A stretch of DNA of 64,000 bases from Enterococcus innesii (GTDB taxonomy: Bacteria > Bacillota > Bacilli > Lactobacillales > Enterococcaceae), in contig JAHHEN010000006.1 of assembly GCA_018982785.1 (NCBI GenBank), positions 310,001 to 374,000 of the forward strand, given 5' to 3'. The translations under genes were made by a program, and so were the position numbers. Shown here piece by piece: positions 18,482-29,855 of the stretch. Positions within the stretch are counted from its first letter, which is position 1, and each line of letters begins with the position of its first letter. Under the pieces are notes generated by a model, which made no database searches, was not told the origin of the DNA, and saw only the letters and a list, made by a program, of their open reading frames with translations.

Positions 18482-19447
18482 TTAAAACGGTGAACGCCCA
18501 GCATTTAGATCTTGCTGGATCGCCATCACTAACTGACTTTGCGGTGCACTAATAAATCCATCTGCAGTTGTGCCCTTAGCTCGCTGCATCGCAGTAATTG
18601 TTTGCGGACCACATAAACCATCTTGTTTAATACCAAGACGACGCTGTGTGTCTCGGATGAGATTTGATCCAATCAACGTTTTATCAAAAACGGCGGCATG
18701 GATATTTTGATTCTGAGCTTGTCGCCATTGGTGACTGATGCGTCCATCTCGAATCTGCATCTTAGTTACTTCTTGCCAACGTCTCGCCGTCAAAGGCCCC
18801 AGAGACCCATCAACTGCAAGTTGTGTCGGTTGGGTTGGTGAAGGTGTTGGCGTAGGGCTAGGAGTTGGTTGCGGTGTTGGTGTTGTTACTGTAGATCCAC
18901 CACCATTGTTTGATCCTCCGCTAGAAGCGGAATAGCCCATCGCTTTCAGGGCTGCATTGACTGCATCATCCATTTTTCCGCTTAGAATATCCATATCCCG
19001 TTTGCTATCAATGAAGCCCCACTCGATCAGCACAGCAGTACCAACAGACGCTCGGATCACGTAAAGAGACGTGGTAGCTTTTGCTCCTCGGTTCACCCAT
19101 CCTGTTGCTTTACAAACCTCATCGCAGATCGCTTGCGCTAGTTTTCGGGCAGTTTCGTTTCCTGCAAAGTACCAAACTTCAAAACCATTCGCTTGTCCAT
19201 TAAATGCATTCAAGTGGTGGCTGACATGAAAGCTAATACCTACACGATTCATTTTTGCAACAATATTTACTAGGTTAGCATTGGCAGTAGTTCCAGCGTC
19301 ATCCGTGCAGTCAACTGCCTTAGTCACTTTGATAAATTTTTCGTGAATTGTTTGTGCAACTTCATGCTCTCTTAATCCGTTACCGGCAGCCCCCGGTGTT
19401 CGAGCATTATGTCCTCGATGTGAGGTTGAGTTATTATATTTTGTCAT
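18482..19447 (-). CDS. Endolysin, N-acetylmuramoyl-L-alanine amidase
   Basis: 321 aa. Residues ~1-170 are an Amidase_3 zinc domain: SHRGHNA and HHLNAFNG give metal histidines, GLREHE and IEWGFIDS the acidic residues. A Pro/Thr/Ser linker at about 185-210 leads to a ~110-aa C-terminal wall-binding domain (DGSLGPLTARRWQ...). Cuts the amide between muramic acid and the stem peptide for lysis. No signal peptide, so export depends on the holin. Last late gene. Confidence 0.9.
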   Translation of the reverse strand: MTKYNNSTSHRGHNARTPGAAGNGLREHEVAQTIHEKFIKVTKAVDCTDDAGTTANANLVNIVAKMNRVGISFHVSHHLNAFNGQANGFEVWYFAGNETARKLAQAICDEVCKATGWVNRGAKATTSLYVIRASVGTAVLIEWGFIDSKRDMDILSGKMDDAVNAALKAMGYSASSGGSNNGGGSTVTTPTPQPTPSPTPTPSPTQPTQLAVDGSLGPLTARRWQEVTKMQIRDGRISHQWRQAQNQNIHAAVFDKTLIGSNLIRDTQRRLGIKQDGLCGPQTITAMQRAKGTTADGFISAPQSQLVMAIQQDLNAGRSPF

Positions 19448-19450
19448 TTC

Positions 19451-19702
19451 TTATTCCTCCATCCCTACATAATAAAAATCATAGATTTTTTCAGTTGGAT
19501 CATCCGTCTTTTCACGTTGCTTGATCTCGAATTTAAATGAAACTGGTTTGTTTTCTTTGGTGAAAGGCGCAATTAATTGGTAAATGGTGCCACGGGTATG
19601 GTGCATAGTGTGTGCCGCATCTTCTACCGGATCTACTTCCTTCACAATTTCTGGTGTTGCTACTGCCTCAAAATCTTTGATGAATTGTTCTTTGTTTCTC
19701 AT
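19451..19702 (-). CDS. Small phage protein between holin and endolysin
   Basis: 83 aa, soluble and highly charged, with RBS AGGAGGAG. It ends three bases before the endolysin start. Position suggests a lysis-module role, but it has no transmembrane segment and I recognise no domain. Confidence 0.6.
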   Translation of the reverse strand: MRNKEQFIKDFEAVATPEIVKEVDPVEDAAHTMHHTRGTIYQLIAPFTKENKPVSFKFEIKQREKTDDPTEKIYDFYYVGMEE

Positions 19703-19736
19703 AGTTTTCTCCTCCTAATTTTTGTATAGAAAAAGA

Positions 19737-20192
19737 TCAGCCCTTCGACTGATCTTGATTCTCATAGATTGTATTTTCTGTTTCTGACTGACCATCGCCA
19801 TAGTCTGGTAAATTATTTAAGTTTCTTCGTTGCTTTTGTTGAATTTTAGCTAGATGATCTTTAACGTAATCTGGCATCGGCCAACCTAATTGTGTCCAAT
19901 TTTCTGCAATTGATATAGCATAGGACAAAATAAACGATGTCACAAAGGCAATAGCGACTAGTTCGTAACCGAAAATATTTAAATACGGGTAGGCAATCAG
20001 GACCAACATAACTACTGACAAATGTTTAATTACTCCTTGTAGCCCCTTCGTACTACTCGTCTCTTTTCCAAACCAACTTTTCGCAAACCCTGTCACAATA
20101 TCCGCAAAGACGAGCCATGCAAAAATATGCATGTACCCGTTACTCAGCAAATTTTTAAATTCTACTATTAACTGTTCATTATCTATAATCAT
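19737..20192 (-). CDS. Phage holin (phage_holin_4_1 type)
   Basis: 151 aa. Three to four hydrophobic segments lie at about 18-35, 60-78 and 80-98, with the family motif FADIVTGFAKSW followed by KGLQGVIKH. The C-terminal tail is charged and cytoplasmic. Forms the lesion that lets the endolysin reach the wall. Confidence 0.88.
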   Translation of the reverse strand: MIIDNEQLIVEFKNLLSNGYMHIFAWLVFADIVTGFAKSWFGKETSSTKGLQGVIKHLSVVMLVLIAYPYLNIFGYELVAIAFVTSFILSYAISIAENWTQLGWPMPDYVKDHLAKIQQKQRRNLNNLPDYGDGQSETENTIYENQDQSKG

Positions 20193-20204
20193 TCGTTTCT
20201 CCCC

Positions 20205-20459
20205 TTAATTCAATTCATCGATTGGGTTTTCTAGTTCGTGGTTCTCCTCTAATTCGTCAATCACATCATGGACCACTTCCTCAAATTCGCTGTCATCTTT
20301 TGCATCGACGACCATCATATTCACATCATCCATTCGCAACTGGTGCTCTTCTAACTCACTTACGGCCTCATGCCAGTGCTCTCGGACATATTCCGTAAAG
20401 GCACCTTGTTTGTGTGACTGTCTAAGCTCAGTTAAAAATCGTTCCGTATCTATTGCCAT
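20205..20459 (-). CDS. Acidic phage protein upstream of the holin
   Basis: 84 aa, very acidic, helical (EFEEVVHDVIDELEENHELE). RBS GGAGG is 7 bp before the ATG. It overlaps the end of the baseplate gene by 32 bp. Unknown role; position suggests a tail- or lysis-associated accessory protein. Confidence 0.6.
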   Translation of the reverse strand: MAIDTERFLTELRQSHKQGAFTEYVREHWHEAVSELEEHQLRMDDVNMMVVDAKDDSEFEEVVHDVIDELEENHELENPIDELN

Positions 20460-22766
20460 CAGATATCCTCCCTAAGAATGTTGTGCCAACATTTAGCCAT
20501 GCACCTACAAATTGAACTGCAGCGTAGGTAAAACTGGTTGTAGCTCCCCGATAACGAGCCATATAGATTTCGCCAGTTGGATCGATCTCCATATTAAAAA
20601 TGGCTGTCCCTGATCCGGCCATAACCCTGTTCACTGTCTTTTTGGGACGGTACCCGACGGGAAGCCTTGCCATAAGAATTTTCTCGGTTCCAGTTGTTGA
20701 GATTGCTTCGGTGTTCGCAATAGCCCCGCTTAGTGCCACAATATTTCCTGTTCTTTCTACCTGACATTGCCAGATACCATTATCTGCACTGTAACTAATA
20801 AACCTCGGATCGAAAGTAGGACTTATTGCTGGCAATGAGTTATCTTTTTCCAATCGCTCCATGCGCGCTGACGTGAGATCTGTATTGGCTTCATAGATGT
20901 AAAGTTCTCTAATACGAAGTGCCGAATTCGCAGGTATCCAGATTGAAAAAGCAGTCCAATGAGTGAGACCGATTGTACCTTGCGTCCAGTAAGCTGCATT
21001 GTCCGCTAAAGAAAAGGTAAAGTTCTCCCGTTACTCGTACCTACAATAAAATCTTTTCCTGCGCTCGCAGCATTTGCATTAACATACATTGAAACATTGT
21101 ATGTTTTGCCCACTGTTAGTCCTAGTGGTGGACTTCCCCAGTATACTCGACCTTGATTGTTTGTCGGATTGTTAAAAACTACTCCTTGAGCATCATAGGA
21201 CACGGTTATTCCTGATTCAGCTACCGGCTGGGGAACCCGTTTTGAAAAGTCATGATCGGGAAACTGATTCGTGATGCGAATCGTATTTTGTTCGAGTGTT
21301 AGGACTCTTTGTTGAGTTAAAGCGAAGTCTCTTTGCTTAGCTAACTCGTCTGGATTTGGCATCCAATCACCTACAACATTCCCTTGTGCAATCATCGCTC
21401 GCCAAAGGATGAACTCGCAATCATCCTCCACACGATCGCGACTAAATACGAATTGCATTGATGCAGAACCTACAGCTGATCTGCCGGGCGGAAAAACAAT
21501 TCTCCTTGATTCTCCCGGTGTTACAATGATAATTCCACCCAAATTATTCTGAACTCGAACATTTGTTGCGCCGGTATTTACAATATAAATACTATGAACG
21601 TAGCTCACGTTTGGAGAAACCAACCGATTAGCCCGTATTGTGCCCATGATGATATTGGTCCCGCCTGTAACAATATGTTTTACTGCGTTATAAGCTCTCC
21701 ATTCCTCTACTGTCTGACTTTCTTCATATGTGACCACTGAACCAAGGTAGTTGAGCATTTTTGGTGACTCAGAATCACTTAAATAATTCCGTCCACCGTA
21801 TTCAAGACTATTGGCTAATGATTCGATCTCATTTTTAACTGTTGTCAGTCGATTCTCTAACTGCGTGATCGTTGCTGCTAAAGATGTCAGGCTGTTGTTG
21901 ATCACTATAAATTTAGCTTCCGCATCTTTTTTATACCGATCCACTTCTGCCTCGATTTCATCAAGCATCGCCTTTACTGATTTACTCATCTCAGTCAAAT
22001 CATCTTCGACCTGTTGCTTTGCATTTGCGAGTTTCTCGTAGATCTCGTGGAATCCCTCGTAATAAAACTGAGACACGCTTTCGGTCATGTCGTCGATCGG
22101 GCTTCGTTCGATGTGAAAAATAAATCGACCAGCTGTATCTAGTTGCTGATCGTTTGGCGGTTTGATGTAAATACTTCCGTCCACTCTTCCTTGATGGCCA
22201 AGAATATTGTTTTTAAGGATAATCGACACAAGTCCTTCTGCAGCATCCTCGATCTCCGCATGATATACGTGCCGGAAACGTCCCATGTCATTTGTTTCTG
22301 ATCCGCCTTCTAAGCAGATTGGAACGACGGTGCCGTTTGATAATGGCTGTGGTGCGCCATCTTTATCAAGCTTGAAATACATCTTTGCAGTCCCTCGATC
22401 ATGGGAGAAAAATACAACCTTAGTACTGATTGGATCCACACGTTCTGCTTGGATTCTGATCAAGGATTCATTTTTCTTGAATAACGCATTCTCTGTCTCA
22501 ACTTTGATCGTAACAACTGCACGCGCAATTTCGTTATTGCCCGCGTCATATCCGATTAACTCGACTTTGTCGTGTCGTTTGATACGATCCGGACCAACAT
22601 AATAAGTGAAGAATCCGTTGTTGAATGTTCCGCCCCAGGACACGTGCTGATCGTTGATAAATAATCGACCTCGAACAACAGCGCCTGAATACTGACCCGT
22701 TAACTCCGATTGACCGATTGAAAAAGTGTCCGGAAACAAACGAGGAATAGTTGATTTTTCTGTCAT
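20428..22766 (-). CDS. Baseplate upper protein / receptor-binding protein (BppU-like), frameshifted
   Basis: The frame from 22766 to 21006 encodes 586 aa. An N-terminal BppU-type immunoglobulin-like domain (residues ~1-140) is followed by a helical stalk (~225-320) and beta-rich receptor-binding domains. The frame then stops at 21006. The -1 frame is open without a break from about 21040 through 20428 and continues the same kind of sequence (DNAAYWTQGTIGLTHW, then the part starting MERLEKDNS). A one-base loss near 21022-21032 (CCC run) explains it. The joined protein would be ~780 aa. Likely binds the host surface. Confidence 0.75.
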
Positions 22767-23775
22767 GAGAATACTTGCCCCCTAGCGATCGTTGTTCCAT
22801 TGTAGTTCCTGTGATCGTTGCTGCGGTGTCTCGGAAAATAATTGCCCCACGTGCCCCACATATAACCGTATTGTTATTCCCGGCCACATCTCCAGACAGA
22901 CGAGTCATTGCTGTAAATTCGGCACGTATCACCATACGTTGATGACTGGCCCATGAGGTATACACGTTACCCGAGCAACCACTAAAATGAAACGTATTGT
23001 AAGAATCGTGTGCGAGTGTTGAAGCCGTTGCCCGACAATTATCAATAGCGCCATAGCTCACTCGGTCAAATCGGATGAAGTAGCCCGGCGAGTTTGCGAT
23101 ATCCGTGGACTGGATACCTCTTACACGGCAATAGGTACTGCAATCAATGAACTGGATCGATCGAATAAAACAACTCAAGTTCCCAGTTAGTGCGCTGACA
23201 GATGAGTTATTCTCTGCTACGATTTCAATATTATCTGCCTTAAAACCTCGAACAGTAACATCTTCCAGATATGCCCCGCTTCCAATCCGTATATTAAAGC
23301 GCGTGGTCGATAGCAGTGGTAGACTGTTGACGGCTGCTTGAACTGTTAAGAACGGCTTTCGTTCTGTCCCATCCCCTGTTGTGTCGTTCCCATCTTTAGA
23401 GACATAAATCACTTGGGTTCCGCCAGATCCACCGTAAAGCATCTGGATCACCTCAAGTAGCTGCTCATAGCCATCGCTTAAATCCTCGATTTTAGATACT
23501 AATTCTTGCCTTTCTTGTGCTGACAATTCCTCTCCGGCGATTAATCGCTCTTGTAGTGTTAAAAATGTCTCCCCTCGCCAGTTGACACGTGCGTCGATCA
23601 CCTCATTCGGTGAGTTGCCGCCTGATTTTAGTACTGTATTGCTGATTCTTGACTCAAGATATTTATCTTTTTGATCGAGGCGACTTATTTCTCGTTCCGT
23701 TTCATCGGCGTTATGGTTGAATGCTTTCTTCCATTCCAAGCCGATACGATTTGTCACTAATTTTAAAAATCCCAA
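22763..23775 (-). CDS. Tail fibre protein with parallel beta-helix, frameshifted near its end
   Basis: About 337 aa if corrected. Residues ~1-115 are a helical attachment region. From ~120 a pectin-lyase-like beta-helix starts with YVSKDGNDTTGDGTERKPF, as in sugar-binding or -cleaving tail proteins. The zero frame runs 220 bp into the next gene, ending at 22546. In the -1 frame it ends IARGQVFS at a TGA that overlaps the BppU ATG (ATGA). A one-base loss near 22785-22800 is the simplest reading. Confidence 0.7.
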
Positions 23776-23816
23776 TTACAACACTCCTCTCTGTTTCAAA
23801 CTAACAAGTATCCCTG

Positions 23817-24803
23817 TCATAGTTTTTTTGTATTGGAAAGGACTATTTCTGGTGGTCTATCAGGCAGCGCAGGGAAGTTTCGGATCCCAACTACTTGAAT
23901 ATAGGTATTAATCCCTAATGGCTCGTATATAAATGGGACGTGATCACCTTTGTTAATCTGTGTTTGCCACTTAAGTGTTACTACACCTGAAATTTCCGGA
24001 ATGTCACTGAGATCACTTTCCAACCTTTCTTGCATACTGTCAGCATGATGGTAACGTTCATCGCGTACCGGATCTTGTATCCTGATACCCCATTTAGCAG
24101 ACTCAGGAGACGTGTATGTGATCGGAGGGAAAACGTAATCGTTGTTTGAAGGGCTATCTGTTTCTACACCTTCTTTCAACGCCCCAAAACCTCGAATCTG
24201 TGTTTTCAAGTTAAGAGTGCTGATGTCAAACTTAACGTCGTCAGTATTGTATTTATAGCGAATTGGCTCGTTGACTTTCTCGCCGAAGCTACTTTTTGGC
24301 ATAAAGTGCAAATGCCTGTTGTCTGGCATCAACGCAATATTAAAATCAGAGAGCACGTCATTTATTAATCGCAAATAATTCGCATCTCCGAAATTTTCCT
24401 TATCGGTACTCGAATACCCTCCACTTAATCGCCACGTAAATCCTCGTGATCCCGCGTTAAAAATATGCGTCAGAAGTTGCAACGGAGTTCGTCTCCCGGT
24501 GATGGTATTGTATTGATATCCATCTTGAATCGTGTAGTAGACGTGTAGTGCAGTGACCGTCTTATAAACTGCTTCACCAACAGCAAATGGCTGCAGTTGT
24601 TTTATGATGAATTCTTGTCCTTGAAACCAAACAGAAGATTCATACTCAATTAAATCAAATGCATATTTATTTCTAGGCGTTTCTCTCACCAAAAAACTAA
24701 CTTCCCAGATCTCATTCATCTGCCAGTTTTCATAAAAAGAATCCTTGTCATAATCGACAAGGATTTCTTCTTTTGTTTTTTCGTAGTTCATTATCGTTAA
24801 CAT
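23817..24803 (-). CDS. Tail-associated (Tal-like) baseplate protein, short form
   Basis: 328 aa, the N-terminal prophage-tail-endopeptidase core that closes the tail tube below Dit. The family pattern is seen in EVSFLVRET and TALHVYYTIQDGY. It lacks the C-terminal peptidoglycan hydrolase that longer Tal proteins carry; the beta-helix fibre and BppU follow instead. It starts 8 bp after Dit. Confidence 0.82.
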   Translation of the reverse strand: MLTIMNYEKTKEEILVDYDKDSFYENWQMNEIWEVSFLVRETPRNKYAFDLIEYESSVWFQGQEFIIKQLQPFAVGEAVYKTVTALHVYYTIQDGYQYNTITGRRTPLQLLTHIFNAGSRGFTWRLSGGYSSTDKENFGDANYLRLINDVLSDFNIALMPDNRHLHFMPKSSFGEKVNEPIRYKYNTDDVKFDISTLNLKTQIRGFGALKEGVETDSPSNNDYVFPPITYTSPESAKWGIRIQDPVRDERYHHADSMQERLESDLSDIPEISGVVTLKWQTQINKGDHVPFIYEPLGINTYIQVVGIRNFPALPDRPPEIVLSNTKKL

Positions 24804-24811
24804 TCAATCAC

Positions 24812-25651
24812 CTACCTATATAAGAAGCGGAAATCCCACTCAGACTTTACTCGGCTGATATTTTGTATCTCAATATCATTTTCTCCCGGAACCAGAGTGA
24901 TCAAACCGTGATTTGTGTCAATTCCGCAATTTACACCGTTCCTTTTCGGGTATACTCCATCAAGCTCAACCCAGTCTCCTCTTCGAGTACTAAATTCAGG
25001 AAAGTAAATGAATCTCTCCCCCGTAGTTCGATTAAAGATATTTAATTGCCCGTCGCTCTCGCCCTCTAGTCTGATTCGTAGATCGTGTTCGCGAGGATCA
25101 ATAAGAAAGTCTCCGGCATTGTAAATGATAAATCGGCTCGTGTCGTGAGTATATTGATAATCCTCAGTCACTATGCCTTGCGAAAATTGCCAGTCTGATT
25201 CTAGATCAAACTCATCCAGACTGGACCCAGCGGACTCCGAACGCCCTTCAAAAACAATAAAGCTGACTTTGAAGATTGAAAAACGTGTATTCTGCATCTC
25301 TTCATGCATTTCGTCCGTTAAAACTTTAAATCTTTTACCGTCCTCCAATGAATACCGAATGTAAAACGGTGTGCGCTGAAATAGCAAAGTTTTGAGTTCA
25401 TTGATCAACAATTGCGTGTCGTACTTGTCGGGTGTTTTCGTCATGAACTCGAGGTGAAAGTAGTAACTGTCAAAACGATTGTTAACTAGTCGTTGCCCGT
25501 CACTGCCCTCGAAAGTTTCAAAGACAGGTTCAGGGTTCGGAAATTCCGGTTCACACTTTAAGATGAAATAATCTGTGGATCGTTCCGCCAAAAAATCGTT
25601 TAAGCATATGTCACCGACATAAAACTTTGTATTATCTTGAAGATTAATCAT
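24812..25651 (-). CDS. Distal tail protein (Dit)
   Basis: 279 aa, Sipho_tail family, which forms the hub of the baseplate. The N-terminal half includes FETFEGSDGQRLVNNRFDS, and the C-terminal galectin-like half ends in SRVKSEWDFRFLYR. The ATG overlaps the tape-measure stop by 4 bp. Confidence 0.85.
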   Translation of the reverse strand: MINLQDNTKFYVGDICLNDFLAERSTDYFILKCEPEFPNPEPVFETFEGSDGQRLVNNRFDSYYFHLEFMTKTPDKYDTQLLINELKTLLFQRTPFYIRYSLEDGKRFKVLTDEMHEEMQNTRFSIFKVSFIVFEGRSESAGSSLDEFDLESDWQFSQGIVTEDYQYTHDTSRFIIYNAGDFLIDPREHDLRIRLEGESDGQLNIFNRTTGERFIYFPEFSTRRGDWVELDGVYPKRNGVNCGIDTNHGLITLVPGENDIEIQNISRVKSEWDFRFLYR

Positions 25652-28600
25652 GTCAGACCTCCTTGCGCATATGCTAATTTTTCATAATCGCTTGCTAGGA
25701 TAGTATTCGTAGATCCAGCGATTTGTTTCCCGTCGAGGATCAATTTATTGACGATTTGAATTGGGCTCATAGACATTTTGTTCTTTCCTAGATTGCTATC
25801 AATTATTCCTCCTGATGTGGAAAAACCAAGATTCGCTTGGAGATCTATGCCAGGCGAAATATTATCGATCAGGGCATCCGTAACCTGTCTTGCTGCAGAT
25901 GCTACTTGATTAATGCGACTTAAAAGTCCCACTTCAAGCCCCTCCGAAGCGAAGGCCCCGCTCTTCTTAGTTACTCGAGACGGGCTGTTAATATCAAGCG
26001 CTTTGTTAATCGTAGCTGATACCTGATTTGCTACCCGGTTTGCAGCTGCTATCGCACCACCAGCACCGGCATTTATACCTGCGGTTAATCCAGCCATCGC
26101 ATTTCTTCCAGATTGATTTAGCTGACTCGGTAATCCATTAAAGGCGCTTACGATTCGGCTACTTGTCGTTTGTGCGGTACTAATCGCGCTGCCTTGGTTC
26201 GATCGTAGGCCGTTGTTCAAGCCCGTCATGCTGTTTCGTCCGACTGTTTGTAGTTGGCTAGGCGTACGGTTAAACGCTTGAATGATCCTTGTATGGGTCT
26301 GACTGGCTGTCGTTTGTACGGAACTTTGACGTGAACGTAACCCTGTGTCTAAGCTATTCATACTATTTCTACCGACATTCTGCATCTGATTAGGTGTTCG
26401 ACTAAAAGCCTGCACCAATTGATTGGAAAGATTTCTCATTGTAGATTGAGAGGTGCGAGCCCCAGATTTAAATTGGCTTTCCATCGCAGCCATCGATTTA
26501 TTGGCTACATTTGGAAGTTTAGATAGTGAACTATCTGCTCCTGTAACAATCTGATCAAAGCTCTTCGACATGTTTTTACTCTCGGAGTCTACCGCCTTTT
26601 GCATCGCTTGCAAAACCTTCTGCATTGCTGTGACAGCATTTGATTGCTTACCTTCAACACCAAGAACAAGCCCGTCAATTAAGTGTCCGCCCATCTCTTT
26701 GTAGACTCTGGAAGGACTGTTGACCCCTGCCTCATTCTTCGAGGCTTCAATCAGCTGCTTCATCATCTCTCGTGCTGCATCTATACTATCTTCTTTGCCT
26801 TCCTCAATCCCGACCTTCATTCCCTCTGGGATTGCGGCTCCGACACTAGGCATTTCTGCCTCCATTTGTTCACGCAGGGTCTGAGGTATTTCAGAGGCAA
26901 ACACGCCTAAAGTTTCAGCAACTTCATCTACCCCCAAACCTGTCTCTGCCGCTACTCCTTGCATCCCCGCTTTGGCACCACGTTCTAACGCATCCTCGTA
27001 CTGCTTCATTTCTTCGTCAGTCATGTTAACCATTACTGCTAGCTCGGCGGCGTTATCTTCTGTCATGGTGTCAAGCCATTTCGTAAAGTTTTCGTGGCTT
27101 CCTTCACCCGCACGCTCGTGAAGTTTTGCTAAGTTTTCGGCATATTTTTCAGTTTGCGTCGCGTTGTGATTCAATGTTTCAAGCATGGATTGCGTAGTTT
27201 CTTCGGTTTCATGGCGCATTTTCTCGAAAGCGTTTTGCGCACCTGCTGCCAATGCATCGTATCGATCGATCAATGTGGAAACCGCAGCTTGTTGGGACTC
27301 GGACAAATCCTCAAAACTGATTCTAGCTTTTTCTGCCGACTCAGTAGCTGCCTGCGCCGATTTTTCGTGAGCTTCCGCTACTTTATCGCCGTAGTACGTT
27401 GCAGTTGCTTCCGCGTCTATATAGGCAAACTGGAGCTCCTCTAGTTGTTCAGTTATCTCCTTCTCCAGCTTATTACGTTCTTTTTTCGTAATATTACCGT
27501 CGTCTTCAATTTCTTTCTGCTTGACCAGTAGCGCATTCTGTTGCTCTTCTACTTTAATTCGGTCTTCAATAGCCTGCTTCAACCGATCCTGATATGCTTG
27601 GGCTTCTGCCTGTTTCTTCATCGTCTCGATATAGTTGCTCATAGCTTCTTCCGAGAGATTTAGACTGTCAGTTTGTTCATCATAGGCTGCGTTCAATCCC
27701 GGCACAGCTTCGTTTAGTTGCTCTGTCAGCGCCTTTAATTGCGCTTTTTCTCCTGCTGACTTATTTTCTATGGCGGCTAAATCTTGCACCCTTTTAGCCA
27801 GTTCCTGATTGGCACCAGCACTCGCATTAATCTGGCCAATATTCTCTGCGTGCGCCTCTGCATTACTTGCCACAGAATCGACGAGTTTTTCAGTCTCCTT
27901 TGAAAGGTTTTTGATTTCCTTTTTAAATTTCTTCCCTTCTTCGGTTCCTGATCCGAAACGTTTTACCAAAACATAGATTCCGCCAGCTAGCGCACCGACT
28001 CCACCAATCACCCAACCGATTGGGCCCATAGCTAACAAGAGAGCTTTACCAAAGGCTCCAGTCGCAACTGTTGCGGCAATTGTAGAACCTGTTCCTGCTA
28101 TCATAGCTTTGCTGTGCGCCAGCATTGCTGCTGTTTTAGCGGTTGTGGAAATCAGTTTAAGTTTATCCATTGCAACATCTTTTGCTGCTACTACCATCAT
28201 GGTTTTGGTTATTGCTATTCCGGTGATATTCGTGGCAATAGCTTTTTGCTTTACTGCGTTATATGCTGCTTGGACAGCAGTGATCATCTTAACGCCTGTC
28301 GTCTGTTTCAATACCGCTGCTGTATAAGCCTTATCTGCCACTGTTTGGGCGACTGTTGCTGACATACCGTGCTGTTTTGCGATAGTAGCCACTTTTTGCA
28401 TTGATGCCTGCGCAGCTGTCGAAGCAGTTGATTTTTGTACTGCGGCATTAAAAGCCGTCAACATTATTCGATAGCCTGCAATTGCTTGACTGGCTTTTGA
28501 TACAACTTTATGAACTGTCAAAGCCGTTGCCATACCCACCAGAGCAGGGGTCAAAGGTCTCACAATCGGCAAGAGTGTCGACAATGTAGACCCAAAAACT

Positions 28601-29491
28601 TTAATGACTTTGGTCATCGCACCCATAGAGGTGTCTACGACATTTTTCAAATTATTCAGATGTCCTGCAATATTTAACCCCGTCACTTCGACCAGCATAT
28701 CATCGAAGGCTTCGATGATATTTGCTAGGTTGCGGACAACTGCTGTTTTCACATTCTCAAACGACGTGCGGACCCCTTCAGAGGCAGTCAACGCTACCTC
28801 GGCAAATCCGCCGGCTTGCTCAGAACATTCAATCAAAGCTGCACTAAATTCATCGAACGTGAAAAGTCCATCATTCAGCGCGTCGTATAGCTCGTTAGCG
28901 TCGCCTGATGCAATCCCCATTTTCTTTGCAGTCTCGCTTAATGCGTAACCCATTGTTTCTTGCAGCGTTCTCCATGAAGTTAAATTGACCTCTCCGCGAC
29001 TGAGCATACTGATATACTGCTCAGTTCCTCGCTGCTTTGTCAGATGAAGCCCCGCTAGCAAGAAAAGCGTTATTCAATGCTATTGTAAGATCCGTTGATT
29101 CCTCTAGATTTCCTGTAAGTATAGTCAGCCTCTGAGCAGTGCTAACAACCTCATCCAAAGAAGTAGGTAACCCATTAATCCCTTCGGAAAGCTTCCGAGT
29201 AGAACTGTCCGCTTCCATGGTGCTATAACCTAATTGTTGCAAGACCCTAGGATAAGATTTCAAAGTATCGTAACGATCAACTGCTTTACCAACGGAAGCG
29301 GTAAGTACATTTGTAGCAACAGTTAAGGCCTTGAACACAGCAGCTCCCGCAGCCATTTGCAGAATAGACATGTTTGTTTTTTGGGTGTTCTCTTCTAATC
29401 CGGACATGGATTTTCGCGCGCTCCCCATAGTGCTTGTGAATCCGCTATCTACGGCTGACAAAAACGCTTTGACGCTATACTGTTCTGCCAT
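25648..29491 (-). CDS. Tail tape measure protein, frameshifted near its start
   Basis: About 1,280 aa when joined. It begins at 29491 (RBS GGAGG) and the first frame ends at 29021 after SGASSDKAARN. The continuing frame resumes as RGTEQYISMLSRGEVNLTSW, a standard tape-measure motif. A 2-bp loss (GCGCGA to GCGA) or a +1 insertion near 29040-29048 explains the break. Hydrophobic segments lie in the first third, followed by coiled coils and a series of repeats reading QNVGRNSMNSL, QTVGRNSMTGL and NQSGRNAMAGL at ~70-residue intervals. Sets tail length and is ejected during infection. Confidence 0.88.
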
Positions 29492-29493
29492 AA

Positions 29494-29844
29494 CTAACCT
29501 CCTTCCGTTGCGTTTGATTGCAAGAGCATATTGACAAAGCTTTCATCTTTTAAGATTTCTCGCTTCAAGTTTTCTTCTTCATCGATCCCTAGAATGAGAT
29601 TCTCCTGTTTTTGGAAGTCGAAAAATTCTTTGAACGTTTTGTACACAGGTTTACCTTTTTTGTCGTACCCTTGCGCTTGCGCGACTAACCAAGCTTGACG
29701 GTAAATAATACTGCTCTCATCAAGCTTTTTCAGGCGAGCTGCTTTCATTCGCAGCTTGTATTCGTTGATTGTCATCCGTCCAATGTCCACGAAACTACCG
29801 ACATCTAAATAACGGATACAATTAAGCTTTATCTGTTCGTACAT
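29494..29844 (-). CDS. Tail assembly chaperone, T part (GT)
   Basis: 116 aa. It lies in the -1 frame relative to the preceding G gene, and that frame is open back through the G stop (KIPEEQVDFEEM before this ATG). So it is probably made mainly as a G-T fusion by programmed -1 frameshifting. Escorts the tape measure during tail assembly. Two bases before the tape-measure start. Confidence 0.75.
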   Translation of the reverse strand: MYEQIKLNCIRYLDVGSFVDIGRMTINEYKLRMKAARLKKLDESSIIYRQAWLVAQAQGYDKKGKPVYKTFKEFFDFQKQENLILGIDEEENLKREILKDESFVNMLLQSNATEGG

Positions 29845-29855
29845 TTCTTCAAAAT

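Noticed and set aside
22546-22763. C-terminal 70-residue extension of the beta-helix fibre protein
   Set aside because: It is a second frame of the BppU gene with no similarity; the -1 frame gives a normal ending at an ATGA overlap.
20428-22766. Programmed frameshift in the BppU gene
   Set aside because: No canonical slippery heptamer lies in phase before the stop, and other genes show similar breaks; an indel is simpler.
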